Source: Phycisphaerae bacterium (GTDB taxonomy: Bacteria; Planctomycetota; Phycisphaerae; Phycisphaerales; SM1A02). Taken from it: a stretch of DNA of 7,772 bases. Shown here piece by piece: positions 1 to 5,322 of this stretch. The notes under the pieces were generated by a model. The model ran no database searches, was not told the DNA's origin, and saw only the letters and a list, made by a program, of their open reading frames with translations. The position numbers were made by a program, and so were the translations under genes. The stretch is taken from positions 1 through 7,772 of the forward strand of contig VGXK01000085.1 of the NCBI GenBank assembly GCA_016873355.1. Reading direction: 5' to 3'. Numbering within the stretch: the stretch's first letter is position 1; each line of letters opens with the position of its first letter.

Positions 1-1
1 C

Positions 2-55
2 TCCTGCGGTCTCACCGAGGCGTACGTGCGCCTGAACGCCGACTACACGACCTAG
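2..55 (+). CDS. argJ: C-terminal end of bifunctional glutamate N-acetyltransferase/ornithine acetyltransferase ArgJ (partial)
   Basis: Only the last 17 codons and a TAG stop lie in the window; the gene enters from the left edge. The readable end is SCGLTEAYVRLNADYTT. ArgJ beta chains characteristically finish with a D/S-L-T-x-x-Y-V-x-I-N-A-x-Y-T/R-T pattern, and this tail matches it closely, with Leu in place of the usual Ile. ArgJ transfers acetyl groups between N-acetylornithine and glutamate in arginine biosynthesis. The gene converges on pheS, and its stop codon falls inside the 5' arm of the long inverted repeat that follows, so the element abuts or overlaps the coding end. The assignment rests on this short motif alone; other frames through the same bases give no recognisable tail. 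Confidence 0.65.
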   Translation, partial: SCGLTEAYVRLNADYTT

Positions 56-213
56 AGCGGTGACGACTCAGGCGTAGCGAGCTGGCGTTGGCGAGACGAG
101 TGTGGCAAGGAGGGCGAAGCAGGCGGATCTTGAGGATCCGCCGATGGAGCCCGACGATGCCACACGAAGTCGCAGCCCGCCAGATCGCTACGAATGAGGA
201 GGAACCGCTCTAG
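52..213. repeat. Long imperfect hairpin element, copy 1 (GGCAAGGAG core)
   Basis: This is a nested inverted repeat that can fold into one long interrupted hairpin. Readable stems are 52-61 with 204-213 (10 bp, ctagagcggt/accgctctag), 73-87 with 178-192 (15 positions, one G.A mismatch), 100-107 with 158-165 (8 bp), 112-115 with 149-152 (4 bp) and an apical 122-129 with 135-142 (8 bp, 5-nt loop). Internal loops are purine-rich: AAGGA on the 5' side faces GACGA on the 3' side, and GAAGCA faces GATGGA, allowing tandem G.A pairs. The same core GGCAAGGAG in the same structural place recurs at 1441-1449. The fold is seen by eye; function is unknown. It may be a dispersed non-autonomous repeat, a structured RNA or a bulky terminator between convergent genes. 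Confidence 0.65.
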
Positions 214-222
214 AGCGGTTCC
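201..222. repeat. 22-bp perfect palindrome between argJ and pheS
   Basis: The 11-nt arm ggaaccgctct is followed directly by its reverse complement. Neither side is followed by a T-run (ttcccc on plus; tcctcat on minus), so it is not a classical intrinsic terminator, although its position between two converging genes would suit a bidirectional one. The half ctagagcggt (210-219) repeats bases 52-61 in direct orientation. The palindrome can form as an alternative to the closing stem of the adjacent long hairpin. Confidence 0.5.
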
Positions 223-369
223 CCGCTGCCGGCGGCGCTGCGTTGCCGACGCCTCCATCCGCCCTTGCGATTCGGACAAGCGGAATCGACGGGTCGAGGA
301 CCGCCGAGGCGCGCGAAGCAGTCGCTCCCTTCATGCTCGCTCCATCTCTGCCTGCCGCCCCGCGGTCGT
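223..369. other. Intergenic spacer downstream of pheS, nothing recognised
   Basis: This makes up the rest of the 314-nt gap between the argJ stop and the pheS stop. No open frame in it has recognisable similarity, and I find no tRNA fold and no T-tailed hairpin. The only small structure is a 5-bp gattc/gaatc stem around 270-288. Confidence 0.4.
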
Positions 370-1371
370 TCAGAACTGCCGCAGGAAGCGCGCGTCGTTC
401 TCGAAGAGCCAGCGGATGTCGCTGATGCCGTAGCGCCGCATCGCGATGCGCTCGATGCCGAGACCGAACGCGAAACCCGTCCACTCTTCGGGATCGACGC
501 CGACGGCCTTGAGCACGTTCGGATCGACCATGCCGCAGCCGCCGAGCTCGACCCACTTCCATTCGCCCTTCACCTTCATCTTCATGTCGACTTCGGCGCT
601 CGGCTCGGTGAAGGGGAAGAAGCTCGGGCGCATGCGCACTTCCGCCTCTTCGCCGAAATACGCGCGGGCGAAATGGAAGAGCGTGCTCTTCAGGTCGACC
701 ATCGTCACGCCTCGATCGACGCAGAGTCCCTCGACCTGGTGGAACATCGAAAAGTGCGTCGCGTCGTGCGTGTCGGGGCGATAGACGCGGCCGCACGCGA
801 TGATCTTGATCGGCGGCCTCTGCTTCTCGAGGGCGCGGATCTGCACCGTGCTCGTCTGCGTGCGCAGCAGTCGACGGCCTTCGCCGGCGCCCTCGCCGCC
901 CATGTAGAAGTTGTCGGTGGGATCCCGCGCGGGGTGTCCATCCGGAATGTTGAGCGCGGTGAAGTTGTGCCACTCGTCCTCGACTTCGGGTCCCTCGGCG
1001 ACGGTGAAACCCATGCGGCCGAAGACCTCCGTGATCTCGTCGATGGTGCGCGTCAGCACATGACGGCGCCCGTCCGGCGGCGGAGTGCCAGGCTCCGTGA
1101 TGTCGATCGCGGGCCCGCTCGCGCCGCGCGAGGCGAGTTCGGCGCGACGCGCCTCGAACGCCTCTTCGAGCCGCGTCTTCACGCCGTTCAGATGCTGACC
1201 GACCGCAGGCTTCTCCGCCTTGGGTACATCCCGGAGCCGTCCCATGAGCGACTTGAGCGATCCGCTTCCGCCGAGCACGCGCGTGCGCCACGCCTCGAGC
1301 GCCGCCGGATCGGCGGCGCGCGACAACTCCGCGAGGCACTCATCCTCGAACTTCGTCGCTTCCGCGAGCAT
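370..1371 (-). CDS. pheS: Phenylalanine--tRNA ligase alpha subunit
   Basis: This is the catalytic alpha subunit of the (alpha-beta)2 enzyme that charges tRNA-Phe in the cytoplasm. At 333 aa it has the usual bacterial length. Residues 1-90 form the N-terminal tRNA-binding coiled coil (LKSLMGRLRDVPKAEKPAVG, then a charged helix). The class II core starts near 103 (HVLTRTIDEITEVFGRMGF). Motif 2 is GRVYRPDTHDATH at 194-206 with HQVEG at 211-215, and motif 3 is GFAFGLGIERIAM at 299-311; the substrate-side F-x-P-F-T-E-P-S is at 252-258. The ATG at 1371 puts the N-terminus where family members begin. No Shine-Dalgarno is visible before it. pheT, the normal 3' partner, is absent: 3' of pheS come a spacer, a hairpin element and a convergent gene. 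The 176-nt spacer from rplQ contains structured DNA, so co-transcription with rplQ is plausible but not shown. Confidence 0.95.
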   Translation of the reverse strand: MLAEATKFEDECLAELSRAADPAALEAWRTRVLGGSGSLKSLMGRLRDVPKAEKPAVGQHLNGVKTRLEEAFEARRAELASRGASGPAIDITEPGTPPPDGRRHVLTRTIDEITEVFGRMGFTVAEGPEVEDEWHNFTALNIPDGHPARDPTDNFYMGGEGAGEGRRLLRTQTSTVQIRALEKQRPPIKIIACGRVYRPDTHDATHFSMFHQVEGLCVDRGVTMVDLKSTLFHFARAYFGEEAEVRMRPSFFPFTEPSAEVDMKMKVKGEWKWVELGGCGMVDPNVLKAVGVDPEEWTGFAFGLGIERIAMRRYGISDIRWLFENDARFLRQF

Positions 1372-1395
1372 CGGCGGAGAGTCTAGAGACGTTTA

Positions 1396-1412
1396 CTTCT
1401 GCGGATCAGAAG
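1396..1412. other. Short hairpin upstream of pheS
   Basis: cttctg and cagaag form a perfect 6-bp stem with a 5-nt loop (cggat), ending 24 nt before the pheS start codon on the minus strand. No T-run follows on either strand, so an intrinsic terminator is unlikely. It could be a leader structure or simply the flank of the adjoining repeat element. Confidence 0.4.
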
Positions 1413-1419
1413 CGACGAC

Positions 1420-1521
1420 CGAGCGAGGGAGGTCGTGCAGGGCAAGGAGCCAAGGCGAGGTGGTGTCCAAAGGACACGCCGAGCCGAAGGCGACACAGCC
1501 ATGCGCCGCCTCCCTCGCTCG
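1420..1521. repeat. Long imperfect hairpin element, copy 2 (GGCAAGGAG core)
   Basis: A 13-bp perfect outer stem (1420-1432 with 1509-1521) is continued, after a C.C mismatch, by 1435-1439 with 1502-1506 (one G.U pair), GGC 1441-1443 with GCC 1498-1500, 1449-1451 with 1489-1491, 1454-1456 with 1483-1485, and an apical gtgtcc/ggacac hairpin (1463-1468, 1472-1477, loop aaa). As in the element at 52-213, AAGGA (1444-1448) faces a GAC-containing strand, and a tandem G.A site (1457-1458 with 1481-1482) lies below the apical stem. GACGAC lies 5' of both elements (62-67 and 1414-1419). The stem bases differ between copies while the core and topology are kept, which is what a conserved fold looks like. 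It lies between rplQ and pheS and would be present in a joint transcript. Confidence 0.65.
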
Positions 1522-1545
1522 CTCTCGCCGAGCCGCAGGCGACAC
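1477..1545 (+). repeat. 20-bp direct repeat pair near the rplQ 3' end
   Basis: Bases 1477-1496 (cgccgagccgaaggcgacac) recur at 1526-1545 with a single substitution (a to c at the eleventh base). The first copy is the 3' flank of the apical hairpin of the long element. The second lies just outside that element, directly 3' of the rplQ stop codon. This may be a remnant of a second, partial element or a small duplication. Confidence 0.6.
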
Positions 1546-1547
1546 CG

Positions 1548-2174
1548 TCAGGTGCCGCTCTCCTCGCTCGCCGCCGCCGCAGAGGCGGCGGGCTTGGCGG
1601 CGAATCCCTTGCGCACCTTCGCCGCGAACGCGGTGCGGCGATCGGCGGTCGCTCGTCGCGTGGAACGACGGCCCGAGACGTTCGAGCCGCTCTCCTTGCC
1701 CACGAGCTGAAGCAGCACCAGGTCCGTGGCGTCGCCGAGGCGATGCTTGCCGAGCTTCACGATCCGCGTGTAGCCGCCGGCGCGGTCCGCGTACATCGGC
1801 GCCACCTTCGACATGAGGTGCTCGATCAGCCGCGGCGCCTTGCGCAGCTCGCCGTATCGGTTGAACTCGATGTCGCTCTCCTTCGGCAGATCCCAGAAGT
1901 CGCTGCGCTTGCGATCCTCCTTCACGTTCGGATCGGCGACCCACGCGTGGATGGCGCGGTCGTTGATTCGACTCCGCAACAGCCTCCGCGACGACAGGCT
2001 CCGCCGCTTGGCGATCGTGATGAGCTTCTCCACGAAGGGCTGGACGGCCTTGGCCTTGGCCAAGGTCGTCTCGATCTGTCCGTGCTCGAAGAGTCCCGCC
2101 GCCAGGTTGCGCAGCATGGCGCGGCGGTGGTCCTCCTTCACGCAGAGCTGCTTGCCGCTGATCTTGTGTCGCAT
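1548..2174 (-). CDS. rplQ: Large ribosomal subunit protein bL17, enlarged form
   Basis: bL17 sits near the exit of the 50S peptide tunnel. The signature start MRHKISGKQL, the R-x-A-M-L-R-N-L-A segment (18-25) and the ADRAGGYTRIVKLGKHRLGD block (129-148) identify it clearly. At 208 aa it is far longer than the usual 115-130 aa. Roughly residues 76-114, charged and starting around AIHAWVADPNVKED, are inserted between the two conserved halves. Residues from about 163 on form an Arg/Lys-rich then Ala/Ser-rich tail. The start is supported by GGAAGGA at 2182-2188, with AAGGA ending 7 nt before ATG. The gene follows rpoA after a 76-nt gap, the standard alpha-operon order. Insertion and tail stay in frame and keep the region's codon style, so this looks like a lineage feature and not damage. 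Confidence 0.95.
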   Translation of the reverse strand: MRHKISGKQLCVKEDHRRAMLRNLAAGLFEHGQIETTLAKAKAVQPFVEKLITIAKRRSLSSRRLLRSRINDRAIHAWVADPNVKEDRKRSDFWDLPKESDIEFNRYGELRKAPRLIEHLMSKVAPMYADRAGGYTRIVKLGKHRLGDATDLVLLQLVGKESGSNVSGRRSTRRATADRRTAFAAKVRKGFAAKPAASAAAASEESGT

Positions 2175-2206
2175 CGATGATTCCTTCCTCTTCCTCGCGA
2201 ATGCTG

Positions 2207-2228
2207 CGCGCCGCGGTCAGGCGGCGCG
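2207..2228. other. GC-rich hairpin in the rpoA-rplQ spacer
   Basis: cgcgccgc (2207-2214) and gcggcgcg (2221-2228) form a perfect 8-bp stem with a 6-nt loop. There is no following T-run. A 12-bp palindrome, gaaccatggttc at 2236-2247, lies 3 nt past the rpoA stop. In the message both would sit between the rpoA stop and the rplQ ribosome-binding site, where they could tune processing or translation of rplQ. No function is shown. Confidence 0.4.
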
Positions 2229-2250
2229 AAGCGTTGAACCATGGTTCCGT

Positions 2251-3258
2251 TCAGGCGTTGCTCGGCGGCGAAACGCCCTCCGGCATCGGCATGCCGAGCG
2301 AGAGGCCCAATTCGTCGAGCTTGTACTTCACCTCGCGCAGGCTCGTCTTGCCGAACGCCCGCACTTCGAGCAGGTCGTTCTCCGTCTTGCGGACGAGGTC
2401 CGCCACGGTGCGCACCTGCGCGCTCTCGAGACAGTTGCTCGCGCGCACGGAGAGATCGAGTTCCGTGATCGGCATGTTGAGCTTGCGGACGAGCTCCGCT
2501 TCGCTCGCGCCCTGCGAGGCGATCTCCGCCGGCACCACCGTCGTCCCCGCCGCCTCGTACTGCACGAACGGATTCAAGTGCTTGCGGAGGATCTTCGCCG
2601 ACTCGACGAGCGCCATCTCCGGCGTGATCGTGCCGTTCGTCCAGATGTCGACGATCAACTTGTCGTAGTTCGTGCGCTGTCCGACGCGCGTGTCCTCCAC
2701 GCGGTACCGCACGCGCAGCACCGGGGAATAGATCGCATCCATCGGGATGTCGCCGATCACCTGATCTTCGGCGGGATCGATCTGCTCTGCCGCCGGCACG
2801 TAGCCGCGCCCGCGCGACACGGTGAACTCCATCGCGAGTTCCGTCTTCGTCGTGAGCGTGGCGAGCACCTTCGTCGAGTTGTGGATCGTGATCGAGGGAT
2901 CCGCCTGGATGAGATCGGCGGTGACCTCGCCCGGCCCCTCGGCGATCAGGCGCATCGTCTTGGGCTCGTCGGAATCCATGCTCACCACGAGATCCTTCAC
3001 GTTGAGCAGGATGTCCGTGACGTCCTCCTGCACGCCGGGGATCTGCGTGAACTCGTGCGACACGTTCGGAATGCGCACCTTGGTGATCGCCGCGCCCTCG
3101 AGGCTCGAGAGCAGGATGCGGCGCAGACTGTTGCCCACGGTCGTTCCGAAGCCGCGCTCGAAGGGCTCGGCGGTGAATCGACCGAAGGTGCGCGTGAGGC
3201 TTCGCTCGTCGGCGACGACCTTCGCGGGCAGTTCCAGACCTCTCCATCGAACATGCAT
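2251..3258 (-). CDS. rpoA: DNA-directed RNA polymerase subunit alpha
   Basis: Alpha dimerises to nucleate RNA polymerase assembly, and its C-terminal domain contacts promoter DNA and activators. At 335 aa it is full length. Residues 25-60 carry the dimerisation signature GRFTAEPFERGFGTTVGNSL followed by RRILLSSLEGAAIT. The insert domain spans about 60-180, and a linker around 236-255 precedes the C-terminal domain (about 258-323) with VRASNCLESA and GKTSLREVKYKLDELGLSLG. DNA-contact residues matching E. coli R265, N268 and C269 are present as R272, N275 and C276; those matching K271 and K298 are E278 and T305. The start at 3258 is supported by GGAG (3267-3270) with an 8-nt spacer. It lies 126 nt downstream of rpsK; rpsD, often found between them, is missing. 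Confidence 0.97.
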   Translation of the reverse strand: MHVRWRGLELPAKVVADERSLTRTFGRFTAEPFERGFGTTVGNSLRRILLSSLEGAAITKVRIPNVSHEFTQIPGVQEDVTDILLNVKDLVVSMDSDEPKTMRLIAEGPGEVTADLIQADPSITIHNSTKVLATLTTKTELAMEFTVSRGRGYVPAAEQIDPAEDQVIGDIPMDAIYSPVLRVRYRVEDTRVGQRTNYDKLIVDIWTNGTITPEMALVESAKILRKHLNPFVQYEAAGTTVVPAEIASQGASEAELVRKLNMPITELDLSVRASNCLESAQVRTVADLVRKTENDLLEVRAFGKTSLREVKYKLDELGLSLGMPMPEGVSPPSNA

Positions 3259-3384
3259 GAGAAAGACTCCGACTTCCGGCAGATCCGTGGGAACGGAAGC
3301 CCTCGACCTCTCGGCGATCGCGTGTCCTGCCGGGCGACGCGACGACGCCTTCTTCGTCGAGGGCGAACGATCGATCGGGTGCGC
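3259..3384. other. rpsK-rpoA spacer without a gene
   Basis: This 126-nt gap sits where rpsD lies in many alpha operons. No uS4-like coding remnant is readable on the minus strand. Only weak stems (for example a 5-bp cgacg/cgtcg stem near 3335-3355) and the rpoA ribosome-binding site are seen. A weak internal promoter or leader cannot be excluded by eye. Confidence 0.4.
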
Positions 3385-3759
3385 TTACACGCGGCGCTTC
3401 TTCGGCGGCCGGCACCCGTTGTGCGGAATGGGCGTGTGGTCCTCGATGGCGAGCACCCGCAGCCCGTTGTTCTGAAGCGCGCTCACGGCGCTTTCGCGAC
3501 CCGGACCGGGACCGCGCACGCGCACCTCGAGTTCCTTCATGCCGAGGCGCTTCGCCTTGCCGGCGACCTTCTCGCTGGCGCGGCTGGCGGCGAACGGCGT
3601 GCTCTTCCGGGCGCCCTTGAAGCCGACGCTTCCGGCCGAGTCCCAGCAGAGCACTTCGCCGTTCAGGTCCGTGATGGTCACCATCGTGTTGTTGAAGGTG
3701 GCCAGCACGTGGGCGATGCCCTTCACGACGTTCCTGCGAATCTTCTTCTTGGTCGACAT
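3385..3759 (-). CDS. rpsK: Small ribosomal subunit protein uS11
   Basis: uS11 is a component of the 30S platform that helps shape the mRNA-tRNA region of the E and P sites. It has 124 aa, the normal length. Diagnostic segments are GIAHVLATFNNTMVTITD (14-31), FKGARKSTPFAA (47-58), the VRGPGPGRESA loop (81-91) and the near-invariant C-terminal HTPIPHNGCRPPKKRRV, which includes the Asn-Gly pair (114-115) where E. coli uS11 forms isoaspartate. The ribosome-binding site AAGGG (3767-3771, 7-nt spacing) overlaps the TAA stop of rpsM, and the genes are 10 nt apart, so translation is probably coupled. Confidence 0.97.
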   Translation of the reverse strand: MSTKKKIRRNVVKGIAHVLATFNNTMVTITDLNGEVLCWDSAGSVGFKGARKSTPFAASRASEKVAGKAKRLGMKELEVRVRGPGPGRESAVSALQNNGLRVLAIEDHTPIPHNGCRPPKKRRV

Positions 3760-3769
3760 GTGTCAGCCC

Positions 3770-4147
3770 TTAGCCCTTCACGCCCTTCTTGCCGGCGACG
3801 GTCTTCTTGCGTCCCTTGCGCGTGCGCGCGTTCGTGCGCGTGCGCTGTCCCCGCACGGGGAGCCCCTTGCGATGCCGCTCGCCTCGATAGGACTTGGTGT
3901 CCTTGAGACGCTGCACGTCCTGCTGCACCTGGCGGCGCAACGCGCCCTCCACCACGAGCGACTCGTCGATGAGCGTGGCGATCGACGACAGCTCCTGATC
4001 GTCGAGCGTGTGGGCGCGGCGATCGGGATCGATGCCGCACTTCTTCAGCACGTCCGCGGCCACCTTCGGTCCGATGCCGTGGATGTACTGCAGCGAGTAG
4101 AGGATCTTCTTCTTCTCGGGGATGTCGACGCCGGCGAGACGAGGCAT
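3770..4147 (-). CDS. rpsM: Small ribosomal subunit protein uS13
   Basis: uS13 belongs to the 30S head, forms intersubunit bridges and reaches the P-site tRNA with its basic tail. It has 125 aa. The start MPRLAGVDIP, the helix-turn element YIHGIGPKVAADVLKKCGID (21-40), and YRGERHRKGLPVRGQRTRTN (87-106) ending in a Lys/Arg-rich tail are all typical. The start is supported by GGAG (4156-4159) with 8-nt spacing. This site begins one base past the rpmJ stop codon, leaving a 13-nt gap. Confidence 0.97.
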   Translation of the reverse strand: MPRLAGVDIPEKKKILYSLQYIHGIGPKVAADVLKKCGIDPDRRAHTLDDQELSSIATLIDESLVVEGALRRQVQQDVQRLKDTKSYRGERHRKGLPVRGQRTRTNARTRKGRKKTVAGKKGVKG

Positions 4148-4160
4148 GGGTTCTTCTCCG

Positions 4161-4277
4161 TCAACCCTGGCGCTGCTTGAGGCGCGGGTTCTTCTTGTTG
4201 ATGACGAACCTCTTGCCCTTTCGGATCACGATCTGGCAGTCGAGGGTGCGTCGCTTGATGCTGCTTCGAACTTTCAT
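4161..4277 (-). CDS. rpmJ: Large ribosomal subunit protein bL36, zinc-ligand-poor form
   Basis: This is a 38-residue open frame between infA and rpsM, the expected place for rpmJ. The translation is MKVRSSIKRR TLDCQIVIRK GKRFVINKKN PRLKQRQG. The ends MKVR-S-x-K and KQRQG are family hallmarks. The classical zinc-binding form has Cys11, Cys14, Cys27 and His33; here only Cys14 remains, with Thr11, Asn27 and Leu33 instead, so it should not bind zinc in the usual way. Such zinc-free variants are known for several small ribosomal proteins. A weak GGAAA precedes the ATG. Length is normal and the frame is intact. Confidence 0.95.
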   Translation of the reverse strand: MKVRSSIKRRTLDCQIVIRKGKRFVINKKNPRLKQRQG

Positions 4278-4305
4278 GGCGGTTTCCGTGTGCGGGGCGA
4301 AGAGT

Positions 4306-4521
4306 CTAGTAGCGGTAGACGATCCGGCCCTTCGTCATGTCGTAGGGGCTCAACTCGATCGTGACGCGGTCGCCGGGAAGGATGCGGATGAAGAACTTCC
4401 GCATCTTGCCGCTCACGTACGCCAGGATCTCCTGGTCGTTCTGGAGCTTCACCTTGAACATGGCGTCGGGCAGCGCCTCGGTGACTTCCGCGTCGAGTGT
4501 GATCTTGTCTTCCTTGGGCAT
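4306..4521 (-). CDS. infA: Translation initiation factor IF-1
   Basis: IF-1 is a single OB-fold protein that occupies the 30S A site during initiation. It has 71 aa, the canonical length. The family signature runs throughout: MPKEDKITLDAEVTEALPDA, MFKVKLQNDQEILAYVSGKM, then R-K-F-x-I-R-I-L-P-G-D-R-V and the ending SPYDMTKGRIVYRY. It starts 6 nt after the map stop codon with no clear ribosome-binding site, so its translation probably depends on ribosomes finishing map. rpmJ follows after 28 nt. Confidence 0.97.
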   Translation of the reverse strand: MPKEDKITLDAEVTEALPDAMFKVKLQNDQEILAYVSGKMRKFFIRILPGDRVTIELSPYDMTKGRIVYRY

Positions 4522-4527
4522 CGGGTC

Positions 4528-5322
4528 TCAGCGGGCGAAGGCGCATTCCTCTCGTAGGGTGGGGCGAAGCGGTCCCGTGAGCACTCGAACGCCCGAGTGC
4601 GTGACCGCCACGGTGTGCTCCACGTGGCACGCGGGGCGGCCGTCCGCCACGACCACGGTCCAGCCGTCCTCGAGCGTGCGGGTGCGCACCGGCTCGCCGC
4701 CGAGCACGAGCATCGGCTCGATGGCGAGCGTCATGCCGGGACGGAGCGTGAAATCGTCGTGCTCGCGGAAGCCGGGAAGCACGGCGTTCGGCGCCTGCGG
4801 CGCCTCGTGCAGGTCCCGGCCGATGCCGTGACCCATGTAGTCCGTGACGATGCCGTAGCCGCGCGACCTCGCGCCGCGCTCCAGGCGCTCCGCGATCTGG
4901 CTCCACGCGATGCCGGGCGCGATCGACTCGATCGCCTGCTCGAGCAGCCGCTCCGCGTGCTCGAGCATGCGAAGGCGCGCAGGTTCCGTCATCGACGCGC
5001 CGCCGACCGGAACGGTGACGGCGGAATCGGCGCACCAGCCTCGCAGGCGCACCCCGCAGTCGATCGAGACGAGCTCGCCGTCGCGCAGTCGGCGCGGACC
5101 CGGAACGCCGTGCACGATCTCGTCGTCCACGCTCACGCAGGTCGACGCGGGGAACGACGGGCCCTCGCTGTGCATGCGGTGATTCAGGAAGAGCGGCTCC
5201 GCGCGGAACGCGGCGATGACGCCGGCGGCGGCCGCATCCACCGACGCCGTCGACGCGCCGGGAACGCACGCCCGCGCCGCGGCTCGAAGCGCCGCGCGCA
5301 CCACCTGCCCCGCAGAGTGCAT
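4528..5322 (-). CDS. map: Type I methionine aminopeptidase, N-terminus apparently displaced by a frameshift
   Basis: The enzyme removes the initiator Met from nascent proteins. From the first in-frame ATG the product is 264 aa. The five metal ligands are in place: D88 and D99 (SIDCG, WCADSAV), H165 (MGHGIG), E202 (LAIEPM) and E235 (HVEHT); H71 and H172 match the substrate-side histidines. The start is the problem. The ATG at 5322 encodes the Met of the conserved EIELM motif, and the preceding codons, still in frame, read PDEIEL, so family homology begins before this ATG. Reading back, this frame has no ATG, GTG or TTG before a stop. The missing N-terminal strand (EAILVR) is found in another frame in the adjoining stretch. 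A small deletion, an assembly error or a truncated but active enzyme are all possible. The stop is 6 nt before infA. Confidence 0.88.
   Translation of the reverse strand: MHSAGQVVRAALRAAARACVPGASTASVDAAAAGVIAAFRAEPLFLNHRMHSEGPSFPASTCVSVDDEIVHGVPGPRRLRDGELVSIDCGVRLRGWCADSAVTVPVGGASMTEPARLRMLEHAERLLEQAIESIAPGIAWSQIAERLERGARSRGYGIVTDYMGHGIGRDLHEAPQAPNAVLPGFREHDDFTLRPGMTLAIEPMLVLGGEPVRTRTLEDGWTVVVADGRPACHVEHTVAVTHSGVRVLTGPLRPTLREECAFAR

Noticed and set aside
52..222. CRISPR array or tRNA gene in the argJ-pheS gap
   Set aside because: There are no regularly spaced direct repeats. The fold is one long hairpin, not a cloverleaf, and no T-loop or anticodon arm is seen.
52..279. Possible small minus-strand protein of 75 aa over the first hairpin
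   Set aside because: It runs through both arms of the inverted repeat, so its codons follow from the hairpin structure; no motif or ribosome-binding site supports it.
1396..1412. Intrinsic terminator between rplQ and pheS
   Set aside because: The 6-bp stem is followed by taaacg on the minus strand and cgacga on the plus strand, with no uridine tract.
2138..3415. Long minus-strand frame over rpoA in another phase, and similar frames at 188-1339 and 4274-5269
   Set aside because: These are out-of-phase shadows of rpoA, pheS and map/infA, with Arg/Gly-rich compositions and no family motifs.
1813..3906. 697-codon plus-strand open frame, and a 581-codon one at 5216-6961
   Set aside because: They lie antisense to rplQ/rpoA/rpsK and to map/secY. 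Their Arg/His/Asp-rich products have no recognisable domain, and their length is explained by the high GC content of the opposite, real genes.
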